A DNA stretch of 64,000 nucleotides, taken from the NCBI GenBank assembly GCA_031277915.1, contig JAITLL010000031.1:47299-111298 (forward strand), in the 5' to 3' direction. The stretch's first letter is position 1, and every line of letters starts with the position of its first letter. Positions 1 through 9,995 of the stretch are shown piece by piece. Below the pieces are notes generated by a model that saw nothing but the letters and a program-made list of their open reading frames with translations, was not told where the DNA came from and searched no databases. A program made the translations under genes and the position numbers. This DNA is from Acinetobacter sp. (GTDB lineage Bacteria; Pseudomonadota; Gammaproteobacteria; Pseudomonadales; Moraxellaceae).

Positions 1-621
1 CAGGCGATGGGTCGCGTGGGTGAAGTGATTTTACGTACTTGGCAAACTGCTCATAAAATGAAAATTCAACGTGGCCCATTAGAAGGTGATAATGAATTTC
101 ATGATAACAATCGCGTTAAACGCTATATTGCTAAATATACGATTAATCCTGCAATTACGCATGGCTTAAGCCATGAAATTGGTTCGATTGAGGTCGGAAA
201 ACTTGCTGATTTAGTGTTGTGGAAGCCTGCTTTTTTTGGTGTGAAACCTTCGATGATTATTAAAGGTGGCATGATCGCAGCGGCGCCGATGGGGGACATT
301 AATGCCTCCATTCCGACACCTCAACCAGTTCATTATCGTCCAATGTTTGGTGCCTATCCGCGTGGTGTGCATAACACTTGTATTACCTTTTTATCTCAAG
401 CAGCCATTGATGAAAAAGTTGCTGAAAAGTTAGACCTTAAAAAGTTAATTAGCCCCTGTAAAAATACGCGTGAAATTACTAAAGCAGATATGAAACATAA
501 TACATATTGTCCAGTTATGCATGTACATCCCGAGACTTACGAAGTACGAGCTGATGGTGAGTTATTAACGTGTGAACCTGCTGATGTATTACCGATGGCA
601 CAGCGTTATTTCTTGTTTTGA
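1..621 (+). CDS. ureC: Urease subunit alpha, 3' part (cut by window edge)
   Basis: This is the last 206 residues of the catalytic urease subunit, which hydrolyses urea to ammonia and carbamate at a two-nickel centre in the cytoplasm. The frame is open from base 1, where it encodes Gln-Ala of the family's [11 protein letters not shown] region, so the upstream nickel-binding part lies outside the window. Visible family blocks are [25 protein letters not shown] and the [14 protein letters not shown] segment near the end. The ureE, ureF and ureG genes follow on the same strand. Identity is certain and only the N-terminus is missing. Confidence 0.97.
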   Translation, partial: QAMGRVGEVILRTWQTAHKMKIQRGPLEGDNEFHDNNRVKRYIAKYTINPAITHGLSHEIGSIEVGKLADLVLWKPAFFGVKPSMIIKGGMIAAAPMGDINASIPTPQPVHYRPMFGAYPRGVHNTCITFLSQAAIDEKVAEKLDLKKLISPCKNTREITKADMKHNTYCPVMHVHPETYEVRADGELLTCEPADVLPMAQRYFLF

Positions 622-693
622 TGAGTTTTGTCGAGGTGATTTGCCTCATTAATTTATATACATGAATGAAATAAATAAGGAGAGAAGAGCTAA

Positions 694-1176
694 ATGAAAA
701 TTTATACACAACGTCTTGAAGATATTTCTCCTGATCAAGCATTTGAAACGGTTGAACTGACTTTTGATACCCGCCAAAAATCAAGATTTCGGGCGGCTTT
801 GGCAAGTGGCGTAGATATTGGTGCTGATTTACCACGTACTGGCATTTTGCGTAGTGGTTCATATATTGCAACTCAACAAGGTGATGTACTACGTGTAGAT
901 GCTAAGCCTGAACGTTTGATGCAAGTCAGTGCAACAACTGATTTTGATTTACTTAAAGCTGCCTATCACTTAGGTAATAGACATGTACCATTAATGCTAA
1001 CGCCGACTTCTTTGTATTTTGAGCCTGATCATGTGCTTGCAGACATGGTAGAAGGGTTGGGGCTGACAGTGACAGAAACAGATCATCCGTTTGAGCCTGA
1101 AAGCGGTGCCTATGCGCAGCATAGTCATGATCACCGCTTAAGCCCAATCAAAGCTTTGCACCATGTCCATTCATAA
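694..1176 (+). CDS. ureE: Urease accessory protein UreE (nickel metallochaperone)
   Basis: UreE brings nickel to the UreG-UreF-UreD complex that activates urease. The 160-residue length is usual for the family. The N-terminal half has the UreE fold signature ([10 protein letters not shown], then GADLPRTG) and the metal-binding half carries GNRHVP. The tail is only modestly His-rich (HSHDH, then HHVHS), unlike the long His runs of some homologues. The strong AAGGAGA ribosome site lies about 10 bases before the ATG. Its 3' end overlaps ureF by 14 bases, which suggests translational coupling. Confidence 0.95.
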   Translation: MKIYTQRLEDISPDQAFETVELTFDTRQKSRFRAALASGVDIGADLPRTGILRSGSYIATQQGDVLRVDAKPERLMQVSATTDFDLLKAAYHLGNRHVPLMLTPTSLYFEPDHVLADMVEGLGLTVTETDHPFEPESGAYAQHSHDHRLSPIKALHHVHS

Positions 1177-1828
1177 CGCAGCGCAATTACTTCAATTGCT
1201 GACATTGTCTTCTACGGCACTGCCAGTTGGAGCGTATTGTTATTCACAAGGTGTGGAAACAGCCATTGATATTGGCCTAATACACGATGAAAGCTCGGCA
1301 ATTGCTTATTTTGAAGAAGTTCTTGAAATGCTGTTAGTGCGGTTTGAGTTACCTGTGCTCAAACGTCTTATGCAACATTATGATGACCCAGATGAGTTCT
1401 TGATTTGGGCAAATTTATATAAAGCGAGTCGAGAAAGTAAAGAGTTACTCGCTGAATCTCAGCAGTTGGCATTTTCTTTAAATGCATGGATTAAAGATGT
1501 TTTAAAAAAAACGGTTGAGGTTAAAAAGCAGTTCGGTTTTGTGCCTGTCTATGCGCAGCTCTGTGGTCGACTTGGGCTTAACGACGTTGATGTGCTCACA
1601 GCTTATACCTTTACTGTTTTAGAAAATCAGGTTTTAGCGGCAGTAAAAACTGTTCCTTTAGGGCAAATGGCTGGACAAAGAGTTTTATGGCACTTGCATG
1701 GTTTCGTACCAAATGCAGTAGAGAAAGCTTTGAAACTTAATGATGAGCAATTGAGTAGTGCTTTACCTCGTTATGCCATGTTGAGTATGAAACACGAAAC
1801 ACAATATTCACGGTTATTCAGATCTTAA
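1163..1828 (+). CDS. ureF: Urease accessory protein UreF
   Basis: UreF is an all-helical accessory protein that bridges UreD and UreG and gates GTP-dependent nickel delivery to apo-urease. The protein has 221 residues with the family's N-terminal block [21 protein letters not shown] and a C-terminal [19 protein letters not shown] stretch; the conserved last residues are important for UreG contact in known homologues. The start ATG lies inside the end of ureE, overlapping by 14 bases. It sits between ureE and ureG in the same operon. Confidence 0.95.
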   Translation: MSIHNAAQLLQLLTLSSTALPVGAYCYSQGVETAIDIGLIHDESSAIAYFEEVLEMLLVRFELPVLKRLMQHYDDPDEFLIWANLYKASRESKELLAESQQLAFSLNAWIKDVLKKTVEVKKQFGFVPVYAQLCGRLGLNDVDVLTAYTFTVLENQVLAAVKTVPLGQMAGQRVLWHLHGFVPNAVEKALKLNDEQLSSALPRYAMLSMKHETQYSRLFRS

Positions 1829-1852
1829 GTTTAGGAAAAAAGGATAAAAATC

Positions 1853-2467
1853 ATGACAGAACGTAGTCCATTACGAGTTGGAATTGGCGGACCGGTAGGT
1901 TCGGGTAAAACTGCGCTTACACTTAATTTATGTTTAGCCTTGCGTGATAAATACAATATGGCTGTGGTGACAAATGATATTTATACCAAAGAAGACTCAA
2001 ACTTTTTAACCCGTAATGAAGCGATGTCGCCAGATCGTATTGTGGGTGTGGAAACGGGTGGTTGCCCACACACGGCTATTCGTGAAGATGCCTCAATTAA
2101 CTTGGCTGCAATTGATGATTTGTGTGAAAAATTTGATGGTCTAGAACTAATTATTATTGAAAGTGGTGGTGATAATTTAGCAGCAACATTTAGCCCGGAA
2201 CTTTCTGATTTAACTTTATATGTCATTGATGTAGCCGGTGGTGAAAAGATTCCTCGTAAAGGGGGACCGGGTATTACCAAGTCAGATTTACTGATTATTA
2301 ATAAAACTGACCTTGCACCAATGGTAGGTGCAAACCTTGATGTCATGGATCAAGATGCAAAACGTATGCGCGGTGAAAAGCCATTTTTATTTTCAAACAT
2401 GAAAACACAAGATGGTCTTGAACAAATTATTCAATTTATTGAGAAGCAAGGGCTGTTTAAGGCTTAA
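1853..2467 (+). CDS. ureG: Urease accessory GTPase UreG
   Basis: UreG is the SIMIBI-class GTPase that powers nickel insertion into urease. It has 204 residues, the usual length. The P-loop GPVGSGKT is at residues 13-20. The family CPH nickel-binding motif is in [12 protein letters not shown], followed by [15 protein letters not shown] and the guanine-specificity motif NKTDLA. An AAGGA ribosome site precedes the ATG by about 7 bases. The gene is 24 bases after ureF and 9 bases before the hupE/ureJ gene, so all belong to one transcript. Confidence 0.97.
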   Translation: MTERSPLRVGIGGPVGSGKTALTLNLCLALRDKYNMAVVTNDIYTKEDSNFLTRNEAMSPDRIVGVETGGCPHTAIREDASINLAAIDDLCEKFDGLELIIIESGGDNLAATFSPELSDLTLYVIDVAGGEKIPRKGGPGITKSDLLIINKTDLAPMVGANLDVMDQDAKRMRGEKPFLFSNMKTQDGLEQIIQFIEKQGLFKA

Positions 2468-2476
2468 GGAGTAACT

Positions 2477-3046
2477 ATGAACTTCATTAAAAAATGGAGC
2501 ATTGGGCTCCTTAGTATGTTACCTGCATTAGCTATGGCACATCCGGGACATGATCATGCACATTCAGGGTTTATGGCAGGTTTCATTCATCCCTTTACTG
2601 GGCTTGATCATTTAGTGATGGCTTTGGGTTTTGGGGTCTTGTTATGGTCAGCCGCTAAACAATGGAAAATTGCTGGTGTCATTACGCTAAGCATTACTTT
2701 GATTGTAGGTTTTTTAGTAGGTGCTCAAGGTCTAGTACCAGCGAGTATTGCTGAATACGGCATTATTGCTTCTTTGATTGTTACCGCGATTGCACTATGG
2801 ACAAAATCAAATCGGATTTTACCTATTGCTGCTGCTTTACTCGCAAGCTTTCATGGTATAGCTCATGGTGTTGAATTGGCACATGCGGGGCATGTTGTTG
2901 CATTAGTAATGGGTATGGTTGCTGGTATGGCACTTCTCTATTGCGGTGGCTTAGCACTAGGTGCCGTGTTTACGCGATATGTACCTTATGGCAAAAAAAT
3001 TATGGGTACTTGTGCAGCAATTATTGCAGTGATTGGTTTGAGTTAA
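2477..3046 (+). CDS. ureJ: HupE/UreJ family membrane protein (probable nickel transporter)
   Basis: This is a polytopic inner-membrane protein of 189 residues in the HupE/UreJ family, members of which move nickel or cobalt for urease or hydrogenase. A cleavable signal-like segment ends near ALAMA and is followed by His-rich HPGHDHAHSG, then the family signature HPFTGLDHLVMALGFG. A second His pair lies in SFHGIAHGVELAHAGH. An AAGGAG ribosome site overlaps the ureG stop codon and a strong terminator follows, so this is the last gene of the urease operon. Nickel as the substrate is inferred from context. Confidence 0.9.
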   Translation: MNFIKKWSIGLLSMLPALAMAHPGHDHAHSGFMAGFIHPFTGLDHLVMALGFGVLLWSAAKQWKIAGVITLSITLIVGFLVGAQGLVPASIAEYGIIASLIVTAIALWTKSNRILPIAAALLASFHGIAHGVELAHAGHVVALVMGMVAGMALLYCGGLALGAVFTRYVPYGKKIMGTCAAIIAVIGLS

Positions 3047-3060
3047 TTAAAACCTTGCAA

Positions 3061-3088
3061 AAAAAGGTAGCTTTAAGCTACCTTTTTG
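3061..3088 (+). terminator. Rho-independent terminator of the urease operon
   Basis: An eight-base-pair inverted repeat (GGTAGCTT/AAGCTACC) is flanked by A5 and T5, which gives a classic bidirectional intrinsic terminator directly after the hupE/ureJ stop codon. Confidence 0.9.
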
Positions 3089-3103
3089 GATTCGCAAAAT
3101 AAA

Positions 3104-3520
3104 ATGTGTGTGCATAAAAATATTTATACTGTTTTTACAGTGCTGATTATCTTTTATAGTGGATATGTTCGGGCCTATGATTTTTTTCAAGCAGAAAGTG
3201 ATTCTACTTTACTAGATGCAGGCCAGTTGTTAGATCAATCAGATTTAAACTTGGAACAAAGGCGTTTAGCCATTGAGCATGATAATGAAGTTAATAACTA
3301 TAATGTGCTCAAAAATGAATTTTATTCAAATGAGCGTTGGGTAATTTATAATTATACAGCCTATGATACAGGGCAACTTCACAACAGAAACATCCATAGT
3401 TTAATGAATCATATTAATATTCAAGATTTATCCATTTCAGTTGGGTATGGAGTTAATTATAGTGTTAATCCAAGACTGAAAATTGGCTATGAATATATTT
3501 CGAGTTTTCCTTATGATTGA
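3104..3520 (+). CDS. Small secreted protein of unknown function
   Basis: I do not recognise this 138-residue protein. The N-terminus (residues 1-25, hydrophobic, ending YVRAYD) is a plausible signal peptide. The C-terminal third has alternating polar and hydrophobic residues (LSISVGYGVNYSV, then RLKIGYEYISSF) typical of outer-membrane beta strands. The frame can be extended to a TTG at 3086, but that codon lies inside the urease terminator, so the ATG at 3104 is preferred. It is short for a barrel and may be a remnant of a larger one. The next gene, rsmD, is convergent. Confidence 0.6.
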   Translation: MCVHKNIYTVFTVLIIFYSGYVRAYDFFQAESDSTLLDAGQLLDQSDLNLEQRRLAIEHDNEVNNYNVLKNEFYSNERWVIYNYTAYDTGQLHNRNIHSLMNHINIQDLSISVGYGVNYSVNPRLKIGYEYISSFPYD

Positions 3521-3543
3521 GGTCAACTCATACGATTTTTTAC

Positions 3544-3598
3544 GATCTATTTATTCTGAAATATAAAATTAAAATAATCTAATTCAAATAAATAGATC
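3544..3598. repeat. Perfect 12-bp inverted repeat between convergent genes
   Basis: GATCTATTTATT at 3544-3555 is exactly repeated in inverted form at 3587-3598, with a 31-base spacer. It lies in the gap between the small secreted protein gene and rsmD. It may act as a weak shared terminator, although there is no clear T tract. Confidence 0.6.
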
Positions 3599-3632
3599 AG
3601 GTAAATTAATTCGTCATAAAAATGCTACATGA

Positions 3633-4178
3633 TTAAATTTTCTGATAAAGCCCTGCGTGGACTGTGCCTGCTTTAGTGGTTTTCACTTGTTGCCATGTTG
3701 CAGGTAAGAGAAGCTGAGATAAATCTCGGTCAGCTTCAACATAAATGTATCCATTATTTTTGATATGTGAATCTGCCAAGTGAGCGAGCTCTTGCCATAG
3801 ATCGAGACTATAAGGCGGATCTAAAAAAACTACATCAAATTGTTCTTTTAAGCGCGGTAATGCTTGTTGAGCAGTTGCATTGACTAAATGACAATTCTGC
3901 GCTTTTAAAAGCTGGATATTCTCTTTTAAAAATCGTGCTTGAGTCCTATCTGGTTCAATCATGTAAACAGATGCGGCACCGCGTGAAAGAGCTTCAAAGC
4001 CTAATGCACCAGAACCTGTACAAATATCGAGAACCTGAGCATTTTGAATGTCCCACATGAGCCAATTAAATAATGTTTCACGAACACGATCTGGGGTTGG
4101 TCTTAAACCTTCAATACTAGCAAATGGTAAAACTCGTCTTTTCCATTCGCCCCCAATAATGCGTAATTGATTTTTCAT
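3633..4178 (-). CDS. rsmD: 16S rRNA (guanine966-N2)-methyltransferase RsmD
   Basis: RsmD methylates G966 of 16S rRNA in the assembling 30S subunit, using S-adenosylmethionine. The 181-residue protein opens with RIIGGEWKRR and GLRPTPDRVRETLFNWL, both diagnostic for the family. The SAM-binding motif is VLDICTGSGALGFEALSRGA and the catalytic motif is DPPY (in VVFLDPPYSL). Its start codon shares one base with the mrdA stop codon (TAATG), so translation is probably coupled to PBP2. Confidence 0.95.
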   Translation of the reverse strand: MKNQLRIIGGEWKRRVLPFASIEGLRPTPDRVRETLFNWLMWDIQNAQVLDICTGSGALGFEALSRGAASVYMIEPDRTQARFLKENIQLLKAQNCHLVNATAQQALPRLKEQFDVVFLDPPYSLDLWQELAHLADSHIKNNGYIYVEADRDLSQLLLPATWQQVKTTKAGTVHAGLYQKI

Positions 4179-6193
4179 TATTCATCGATCTCATTTGTAG
4201 CAGGGCGAGCAGCGCTTGCTTGTGGAGCGGATGCTGCTGGAGTAGTCGTAGCAGGTGCTGGTGTAGAGCTAGCAGTTTCACCACCACTTGGAAGCTCACC
4301 CGGTTTAATTCCTGCTGTCATAAGGCCACCATTGACTTGATGGTTGGCTGGACGGATCGGATTTTTATTACGTGTTAATAACCAGTAATCAAATATGGGT
4401 TTAGCAAGTTGAGCTGCGGAACCACCATGACGACCATTTTCCCAAATGACCGCAATAGCAATTTCTGGTTTATCTGCTGGTGCAAATCCAACAAAGAGAC
4501 CATGGTCAAGTTGGCGTTCACTAAGAGCAGCTTCATTATAGCGCTTACCCTGTGCAATACTTTTAACCTGTGCTGTACCTGTTTTTCCTGCAATTTGATA
4601 GAGTGATGTACGGATACCACGTCCAGTACCTGATTGAATTACATCAATCATGGCATCGCGCATTTGAACCCAGTCTTCGTCTGTACCATTGAAGTTAATT
4701 TTTCCATCGGGTGCATTACGCACTGTAAATGGTTTTGCACCATGCGATGCACGTAAAACATGTGGCACCACATGCGAACCGCGGTTCGCTGTAATGGCAG
4801 TTGCCATAGCAAGTTGTAATGGAGTTGCAGTAAATGCACCTTGACCAATACTGACGGAAATTGTTTCACCTTTCATCCATTTGGCTTTACGTGTACGCAT
4901 TTTCCATTCAGGACTTGGGTATAAACCTTCACTTTCACTTGGTAAATCGACACCTGTTTTTTGACCAAAGCCAAATTGACGCATCCATTGGTTCATCTGG
5001 TCGATGCCCATTTGATTTGCCAAAATATAAAAATAGGTGTCACAAGACATGATGATGGCTTTGTGCATATTTACGATGCCATGACCTGTTTTTTTCCAGT
5101 CACGGAATTTGTGAGAGTCACCAGGTAAATGGAAATAACCTGGGTCAGAAATAGCAGTAGACCAGTCGACAATACCATAATGTAAACCACCCATCGCTTC
5201 CATTGGTTTAATGGTCGAACCTGGAGGATATGCCCCTTGAACAGCACGGTTATAAAGAGGTTGGTCTATGTTGTCACGTAAGGAACTATAATCTTTATGA
5301 TTAATACCCGTAACGAATAAGTTTGGGTTAAAGCTTGGGCTTGAAACCAACGCAAGAATTTCGCCAGTACGTGGATCTATTGCAACAATTGCACCACGAC
5401 GGCCAGCAAGTTGCTGTGATGCAACAACTTGTAAACCATAATCTAAGGATAAATAGAGATCATTGCCACGTGTTGGGTCTTTACGACCTAAATGACGTAA
5501 TATGTTGCTATGCGCATCTGCTTCCACAGATTCATAACCCGGTGTTCCATGAAGTAGATCTTCATAGCTTTTTTCTACGCCAATTTTACCAATCAGGTTT
5601 GTACCAGCGTATAAATCTTTATCAATACTTTTTAATTCTTTATCGTTAATACGGCCAACATATCCAATCACATGAGCGAACAGCTCACCATGCGGATAAT
5701 AACGTGTCATCTGGGTTTCAATTCTAACCCCAGGGAATTTGTATTTAACCTCGCTAAACTTGGCAATATTTGTCTCGGTTAAGTTGAGCTTAATTGCCAC
5801 ACGTTCAGTTTTGCGAGCGGTTTTAATGCGACTTTTAAAACGATCTACGTCTTCTTGAGAGAGTTCTAAAATTGGTTGTAGTTGTTCAATTACTGAATCA
5901 ACATTTTCAACATCTGCTTTACTTAGTGTTGCAGTAAAAACCGGGTAATTATCAGCGAGTAAAACCCCATTTCGGTCATAAATATAACCACGAGCAGGAG
6001 GAAGGGGTTGTAAGCGAATACGGTTTTTATCCGATGCAGTCGAGAACTCATCGTAATGAAAAATTTGCAGATAAGCGTATCGACTGGCTAGTACTAATAA
6101 GCAGATAATCACGAGCCCTACAGCAAAAAATATACGACCTCGATAAATGCGCTTTTCTTGCTGGATATCTTTTAAAGGAAAGTGCTGTTTCAT
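4178..6193 (-). CDS. mrdA: Penicillin-binding protein 2 (elongasome transpeptidase)
   Basis: PBP2 is the class B peptidoglycan transpeptidase of the rod (elongation) complex and the target of mecillinam-type beta-lactams. The 671-residue protein has an N-terminal membrane anchor (about 20-42), a pedestal region, and a transpeptidase domain with S326-TIK (SxxK), S383-C-D385 (SxN position, with Asp in place of Asn as in other PBP2 proteins) and K537-TG. The last 50 residues are a low-complexity Ala/Pro/Thr/Ser tail. It is somewhat longer than the E. coli protein (633). The usual partner mrdB/rodA is not adjacent here; rsmD follows with a one-base overlap. Confidence 0.96.
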   Translation of the reverse strand: MKQHFPLKDIQQEKRIYRGRIFFAVGLVIICLLVLASRYAYLQIFHYDEFSTASDKNRIRLQPLPPARGYIYDRNGVLLADNYPVFTATLSKADVENVDSVIEQLQPILELSQEDVDRFKSRIKTARKTERVAIKLNLTETNIAKFSEVKYKFPGVRIETQMTRYYPHGELFAHVIGYVGRINDKELKSIDKDLYAGTNLIGKIGVEKSYEDLLHGTPGYESVEADAHSNILRHLGRKDPTRGNDLYLSLDYGLQVVASQQLAGRRGAIVAIDPRTGEILALVSSPSFNPNLFVTGINHKDYSSLRDNIDQPLYNRAVQGAYPPGSTIKPMEAMGGLHYGIVDWSTAISDPGYFHLPGDSHKFRDWKKTGHGIVNMHKAIIMSCDTYFYILANQMGIDQMNQWMRQFGFGQKTGVDLPSESEGLYPSPEWKMRTRKAKWMKGETISVSIGQGAFTATPLQLAMATAITANRGSHVVPHVLRASHGAKPFTVRNAPDGKINFNGTDEDWVQMRDAMIDVIQSGTGRGIRTSLYQIAGKTGTAQVKSIAQGKRYNEAALSERQLDHGLFVGFAPADKPEIAIAVIWENGRHGGSAAQLAKPIFDYWLLTRNKNPIRPANHQVNGGLMTAGIKPGELPSGGETASSTPAPATTTPAASAPQASAARPATNEIDE

Positions 6194-6429
6194 ACGGATC
6201 GACTTAATGACATAGGGGGAGAAAAATAGCTGTTTATTCTAACGCAAGCGCACTTAAAATATTGCATAATTTTCAAAGTTTCGGTCAGGAAGCGAATTAG
6301 TATTTTTGACTTTGTAGACAACAAAATTGTAGAGTCTTGTATATAAGAAGCAAAATAATTCTGCTAAAGTCTCTCATTCAATAGAATAGGGTTGTTCTCA
6401 CCATACGATTAGGGAAAATGGAGAAAATA

Positions 6430-6948
6430 ATGAAAAAAATTTATCCCTTACTTGCTGTTCTGACAGTAAGCAGTTGGGCAAATGCTCAAGATTATTCATT
6501 TCTTCCAGAAGCAAAATTAGCAGATCATAAAGCGTCTACTTGGAATGTAGGTGCAGGTTTTACTCAAAAATTGTTACATCTTAATGGTGAGTGGGTAAAT
6601 CCTTATGGTATTGCCTATGCAAAAGTTGGCGCATTTTTAAATGGCGATAAAACTGCTGGTGGACAAGTCGGATTTCGCTATCCTTATTATCTTACTGGCA
6701 CAGATAAAAATGGTTATTATGTTGGTTTTTATGCTGGACACCTTGATAGCAAGCCGGTAGACGGAGAGTATAAATCTCGTTTAGGTGCTGGTGTTGATTT
6801 GGCATATGTATTGTTGAATTCAGAAAGAATTAGTACTTTTAGTGTGGGTATTGGTGCAGCTGAAAAATTAACTGACCAAAATGGCGCTGTTGCCGCCGAT
6901 ACTAAACCACAAATTCAATTTTCTTATTCTCTAAGTTTTGGTTTATAA
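6430..6948 (+). CDS. Secreted protein, possible outer-membrane beta barrel
   Basis: This 172-residue protein is not assigned to a named family. A clear signal peptide (MKKIYPLLAVLTVSSWANA) is followed by many short alternating strands with aromatic girdle residues (FRYPYYL, YYVGFYAGHL, PQIQFSYSLSFGL). The alternating C-terminal strand ending in Leu resembles an outer-membrane barrel end. An upstream in-frame ATG at 6418 overlaps the GGAG at 6420-6423. That GGAG is a good ribosome site for the ATG at 6430, so the later start is chosen. A monocistronic unit seems likely. Confidence 0.65.
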   Translation: MKKIYPLLAVLTVSSWANAQDYSFLPEAKLADHKASTWNVGAGFTQKLLHLNGEWVNPYGIAYAKVGAFLNGDKTAGGQVGFRYPYYLTGTDKNGYYVGFYAGHLDSKPVDGEYKSRLGAGVDLAYVLLNSERISTFSVGIGAAEKLTDQNGAVAADTKPQIQFSYSLSFGL

Positions 6949-7009
6949 AACAAAGCAGTTTATCGTTAACTCGCCATAAGCAGAGCACAAATAAATACGA
7001 GAGTCTTAC

Positions 7010-8323
7010 ATGTTAGAGTACGTCAGCGGATTGTGGCAGACCTTTTTACACAGACCTGATTTTTGGGCCGTTTTAAGTATCATTCCAGTCACTGCCTTTG
7101 TCACATGGGCACATGTGTGGATGGCGTTAAAAATGGTGTTTTACCCAATTAAGTTTTGGGGATTTCATTTAGGCCCTTTACCAGTTGGCTGGCAAGGTAT
7201 TGTGCCACGTAAAGCTGGACGTATCTCTGGAATTATTACCGATAATACTTTATCTAAATTGGGTTCTTTGCGTGAGTTTTTAGAGGCAATGGACCCTGAA
7301 GATATGGCGCGTATTATTGGTGAGCAAGTCGGATTTGAACTTGAGCATTTGATTGATGAAGTGATGATCGATCGTAATGCTGTACTTTGGGAAAATTTAC
7401 CTTATTCAATTAAACGCCGTATTTATGCACAGGCACATAAACAATTACCGGGCGTATTAAGAGAGTTAGTGACTGAGCTGACTATGAACGTTGAGTCACT
7501 GGTTAATATGCGTGAAATGGTGGTGAGCCAGATGGAAGGTGATCGCCGTTTAATGGTACGTATGTTTTTAAAGGTTGGTCAAAAAGAGATCAATTTTATT
7601 TGGCATATTAGTGCTTTAATCGGGATGTTCTTTGGTATTTTTCAAATGATTGTCTGGTTCGTCGTACCTTGGCACTGGACAGTTCCATTTTGGGCTTCAA
7701 TTTGGGGTTTTTTAACCAACTGGATTGCAATCTGGATGGTATTTAATCCAATTGAGCCAAATTATATTCGTTACCCACAGATTTTTAGATTAACAAAAGA
7801 CCGTAAGTTCCCTTGGATTGTGCCAGTTCTTCGAATTGGGACTTATAATTTCCAAGGCGCTTTCATGAAACGTCAAGAAGAAGTCTCTGATGTGTTCTCA
7901 AGTGTAGTGACAGAAGATTTGATCACCTTAAAATCGATTATGACCGAAATGATGTATGGGCCTCGTAAAGATAAGACGCGCCGTATTGTGAAGCGTCATA
8001 TTAATGAAATTATGGAAACACCACTTGTTCGTACATCTTTACAGCTTTCTTTAGGGCCAAGAGAGTATGCAAGATTAAAGACGGACTTGATTGATCGTTC
8101 AATTGAAATTACGATGGGACCCGTATGTGACCCTGCACTGAATGCAAGCCGGGCACAGAAGATTTTTCAAATGTTTAAAGAGCGTATTCGTGAACTAACA
8201 CCAAAAGAGTTTCAGAATTTATTACGTCCGGCATTTCAAGAGGACGAGTGGATTCTTATTGTATTAGGTGGGGTAACCGGATTTATTGCTGGTACAATAC
8301 ATTTGTTTGTAGCTTTCTTATAA
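7010..8323 (+). CDS. DUF445 family inner-membrane protein
   Basis: The 437-residue protein matches the DUF445 family. It has an N-terminal membrane segment, then the family signature GWQGIVPRKAGRISGI, long amphipathic helices (about 80-190), two central membrane segments (about 200-250, including WGFLTNWIAIWMVFNPIEP) and a final membrane segment at the C-terminus (LIVLGGVTGFIAGTIHLFVAFL). The molecular role of the family is unknown. adk follows 84 bases downstream on the same strand, with a weak inverted repeat between the two genes (8330-8338 with 8367-8375). Confidence 0.8.
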   Translation: MLEYVSGLWQTFLHRPDFWAVLSIIPVTAFVTWAHVWMALKMVFYPIKFWGFHLGPLPVGWQGIVPRKAGRISGIITDNTLSKLGSLREFLEAMDPEDMARIIGEQVGFELEHLIDEVMIDRNAVLWENLPYSIKRRIYAQAHKQLPGVLRELVTELTMNVESLVNMREMVVSQMEGDRRLMVRMFLKVGQKEINFIWHISALIGMFFGIFQMIVWFVVPWHWTVPFWASIWGFLTNWIAIWMVFNPIEPNYIRYPQIFRLTKDRKFPWIVPVLRIGTYNFQGAFMKRQEEVSDVFSSVVTEDLITLKSIMTEMMYGPRKDKTRRIVKRHINEIMETPLVRTSLQLSLGPREYARLKTDLIDRSIEITMGPVCDPALNASRAQKIFQMFKERIRELTPKEFQNLLRPAFQEDEWILIVLGGVTGFIAGTIHLFVAFL

Positions 8324-8392
8324 TTCGACGTCGGGCAGGATCTATTGAAGATTAAAGAGACTTTTTCTGCCAGACTTCATTCATTGTTTTAA

Positions 8393-9061
<669 letters not shown>

Positions 9062-9080
9062 TTTAATATTATTTGTGATA

Positions 9081-9108
9081 AAGAGCCCTCTTTGTGAGGG
9101 CTCTTTTC
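9081..9108 (+). terminator. Terminator of adk
   Basis: The inverted repeat AGAGCCCTC/GAGGGCTCT with a five-base loop is followed by a T-rich run, 20 bases after the adk stop codon. Confidence 0.9.
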
Positions 9109-9132
9109 TTTCATTAAGTGCGGGAGAACGAT

Positions 9133-9312
9133 ATGAAAATCATTTTGATTTTAGTGGTATTGCTGAGTCTGGCACTATTGTTATTTTTACTATATCAAAG
9201 TCAAAAAATGCTGCGTCATGTACAGAAACAACAGGCTTTGGAAAATAAAAAGAACGGACGAGAACGTCAACTACATCCTAAATTGCAGCAGCTTAAAAAA
9301 CCTCAGGATTAA
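9133..9312 (+). CDS. Small single-pass membrane protein (59 aa)
   Basis: This short protein has one strongly hydrophobic N-terminal helix (IILILVVLLSLALLLFLLY, residues 3-21) followed by a basic, Gln/Lys-rich cytoplasmic tail. A GGGAGA ribosome site lies seven to ten bases before the ATG at 9133. An in-frame GTG at 9118 is possible but lies in front of that site. The end of the gene overlaps the 3' end of convergent nth by four bases and both share a terminator hairpin. Function is unknown. Confidence 0.6.
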   Translation: MKIILILVVLLSLALLLFLLYQSQKMLRHVQKQQALENKKNGRERQLHPKLQQLKKPQD

Positions 9313-9324
9313 CTGAGGTTTTTT
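9301..9324. terminator. Bidirectional terminator between the small membrane gene and nth
   Basis: CCTCAG/CTGAGG with a six-base loop is followed by T6 on the plus strand and by A-rich sequence on the other side. The hairpin overlaps the stop codons of both convergent genes. Confidence 0.8.
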
Positions 9325-9995
9325 GTTGGAATTGTTTTTATAGCACCAAATTCAAAACGGTCCGGCCAGTTACATACATCGGCAACGACACATTCAGCAC
9401 ATTTAGGTTTACGGGCAATACAGCAGTAACGACCATGTAATATCAACCAATGATGTGCATCTATAATAAATTCTTTCGGAATCACCTTAACCAAACGGTG
9501 TTCAACTTCAAGAACATTTTTACCTATTGCTAAGCCAGTACGATTTCCCACACGGAAAATATGGGTATCGACAGCCATGGTTGGTTGACCGAACGCTGTA
9601 TTTAAAACAACATTGGCTGTTTTACGCCCTACACCTGGTAAAGCTTCCAAGTCTTTTCTGTTGCTTGGAACCTCACCGTTAAATTGCTCCATTAAAATCT
9701 TACAGGTCTTAATGACATTTTCAGCTTTCGCATTATAAAGACCAATAGTCTTAATATATTCTTTTAAACCATCTACGCCTAAGTTGTAGATTTTTTCAGC
9801 AGTGTTGGCGACAGGATAGAGCTTATCAGTTGCTTTATTAACACTGACGTCGGTCGCTTGTGCCGATAACATGACGGCAATTAACAATTCAAACGAAGAA
9901 GAATACTTTAATTCAGTTTGTGGAGAAGGTCTTTGTTCACGAAGGCGTTCAAAGAAAATTTGAATCTGCTTTTTCGTCATATTTTTGACGGCCAT
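9309..9995 (-). CDS. nth: Endonuclease III (DNA glycosylase/AP lyase)
   Basis: Nth removes oxidised pyrimidines and cleaves at abasic sites in base excision repair. The helix-hairpin-helix LPGVGRKTANVVLN carries the catalytic Lys, and the catalytic Asp is in MAVDTHIFRV. The C-terminal [4Fe-4S] cluster ligands are in CIARKPKCAECVVADVC (C-x6-C-x2-C-x5-C). The annotated ATG is directly adjacent to the rsxB stop (TGAATG). An internal ATG five codons later (MTKKQIQ) would also fit. It forms an operon with rsxB. Confidence 0.95.
   Translation of the reverse strand: MAVKNMTKKQIQIFFERLREQRPSPQTELKYSSSFELLIAVMLSAQATDVSVNKATDKLYPVANTAEKIYNLGVDGLKEYIKTIGLYNAKAENVIKTCKILMEQFNGEVPSNRKDLEALPGVGRKTANVVLNTAFGQPTMAVDTHIFRVGNRTGLAIGKNVLEVEHRLVKVIPKEFIIDAHHWLILHGRYCCIARKPKCAECVVADVCNWPDRFEFGAIKTIPTKNLS

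Noticed and set aside
3086-3103. TTG start for the small secreted protein at 3086
   Set aside because: The codon lies inside the urease terminator hairpin, and the ATG at 3104 gives a proper signal peptide.
8330-8375. Leader riboswitch before adk
   Set aside because: The only pairing is a nine-base inverted repeat with one mismatch and a 28-base loop, too weak to call.
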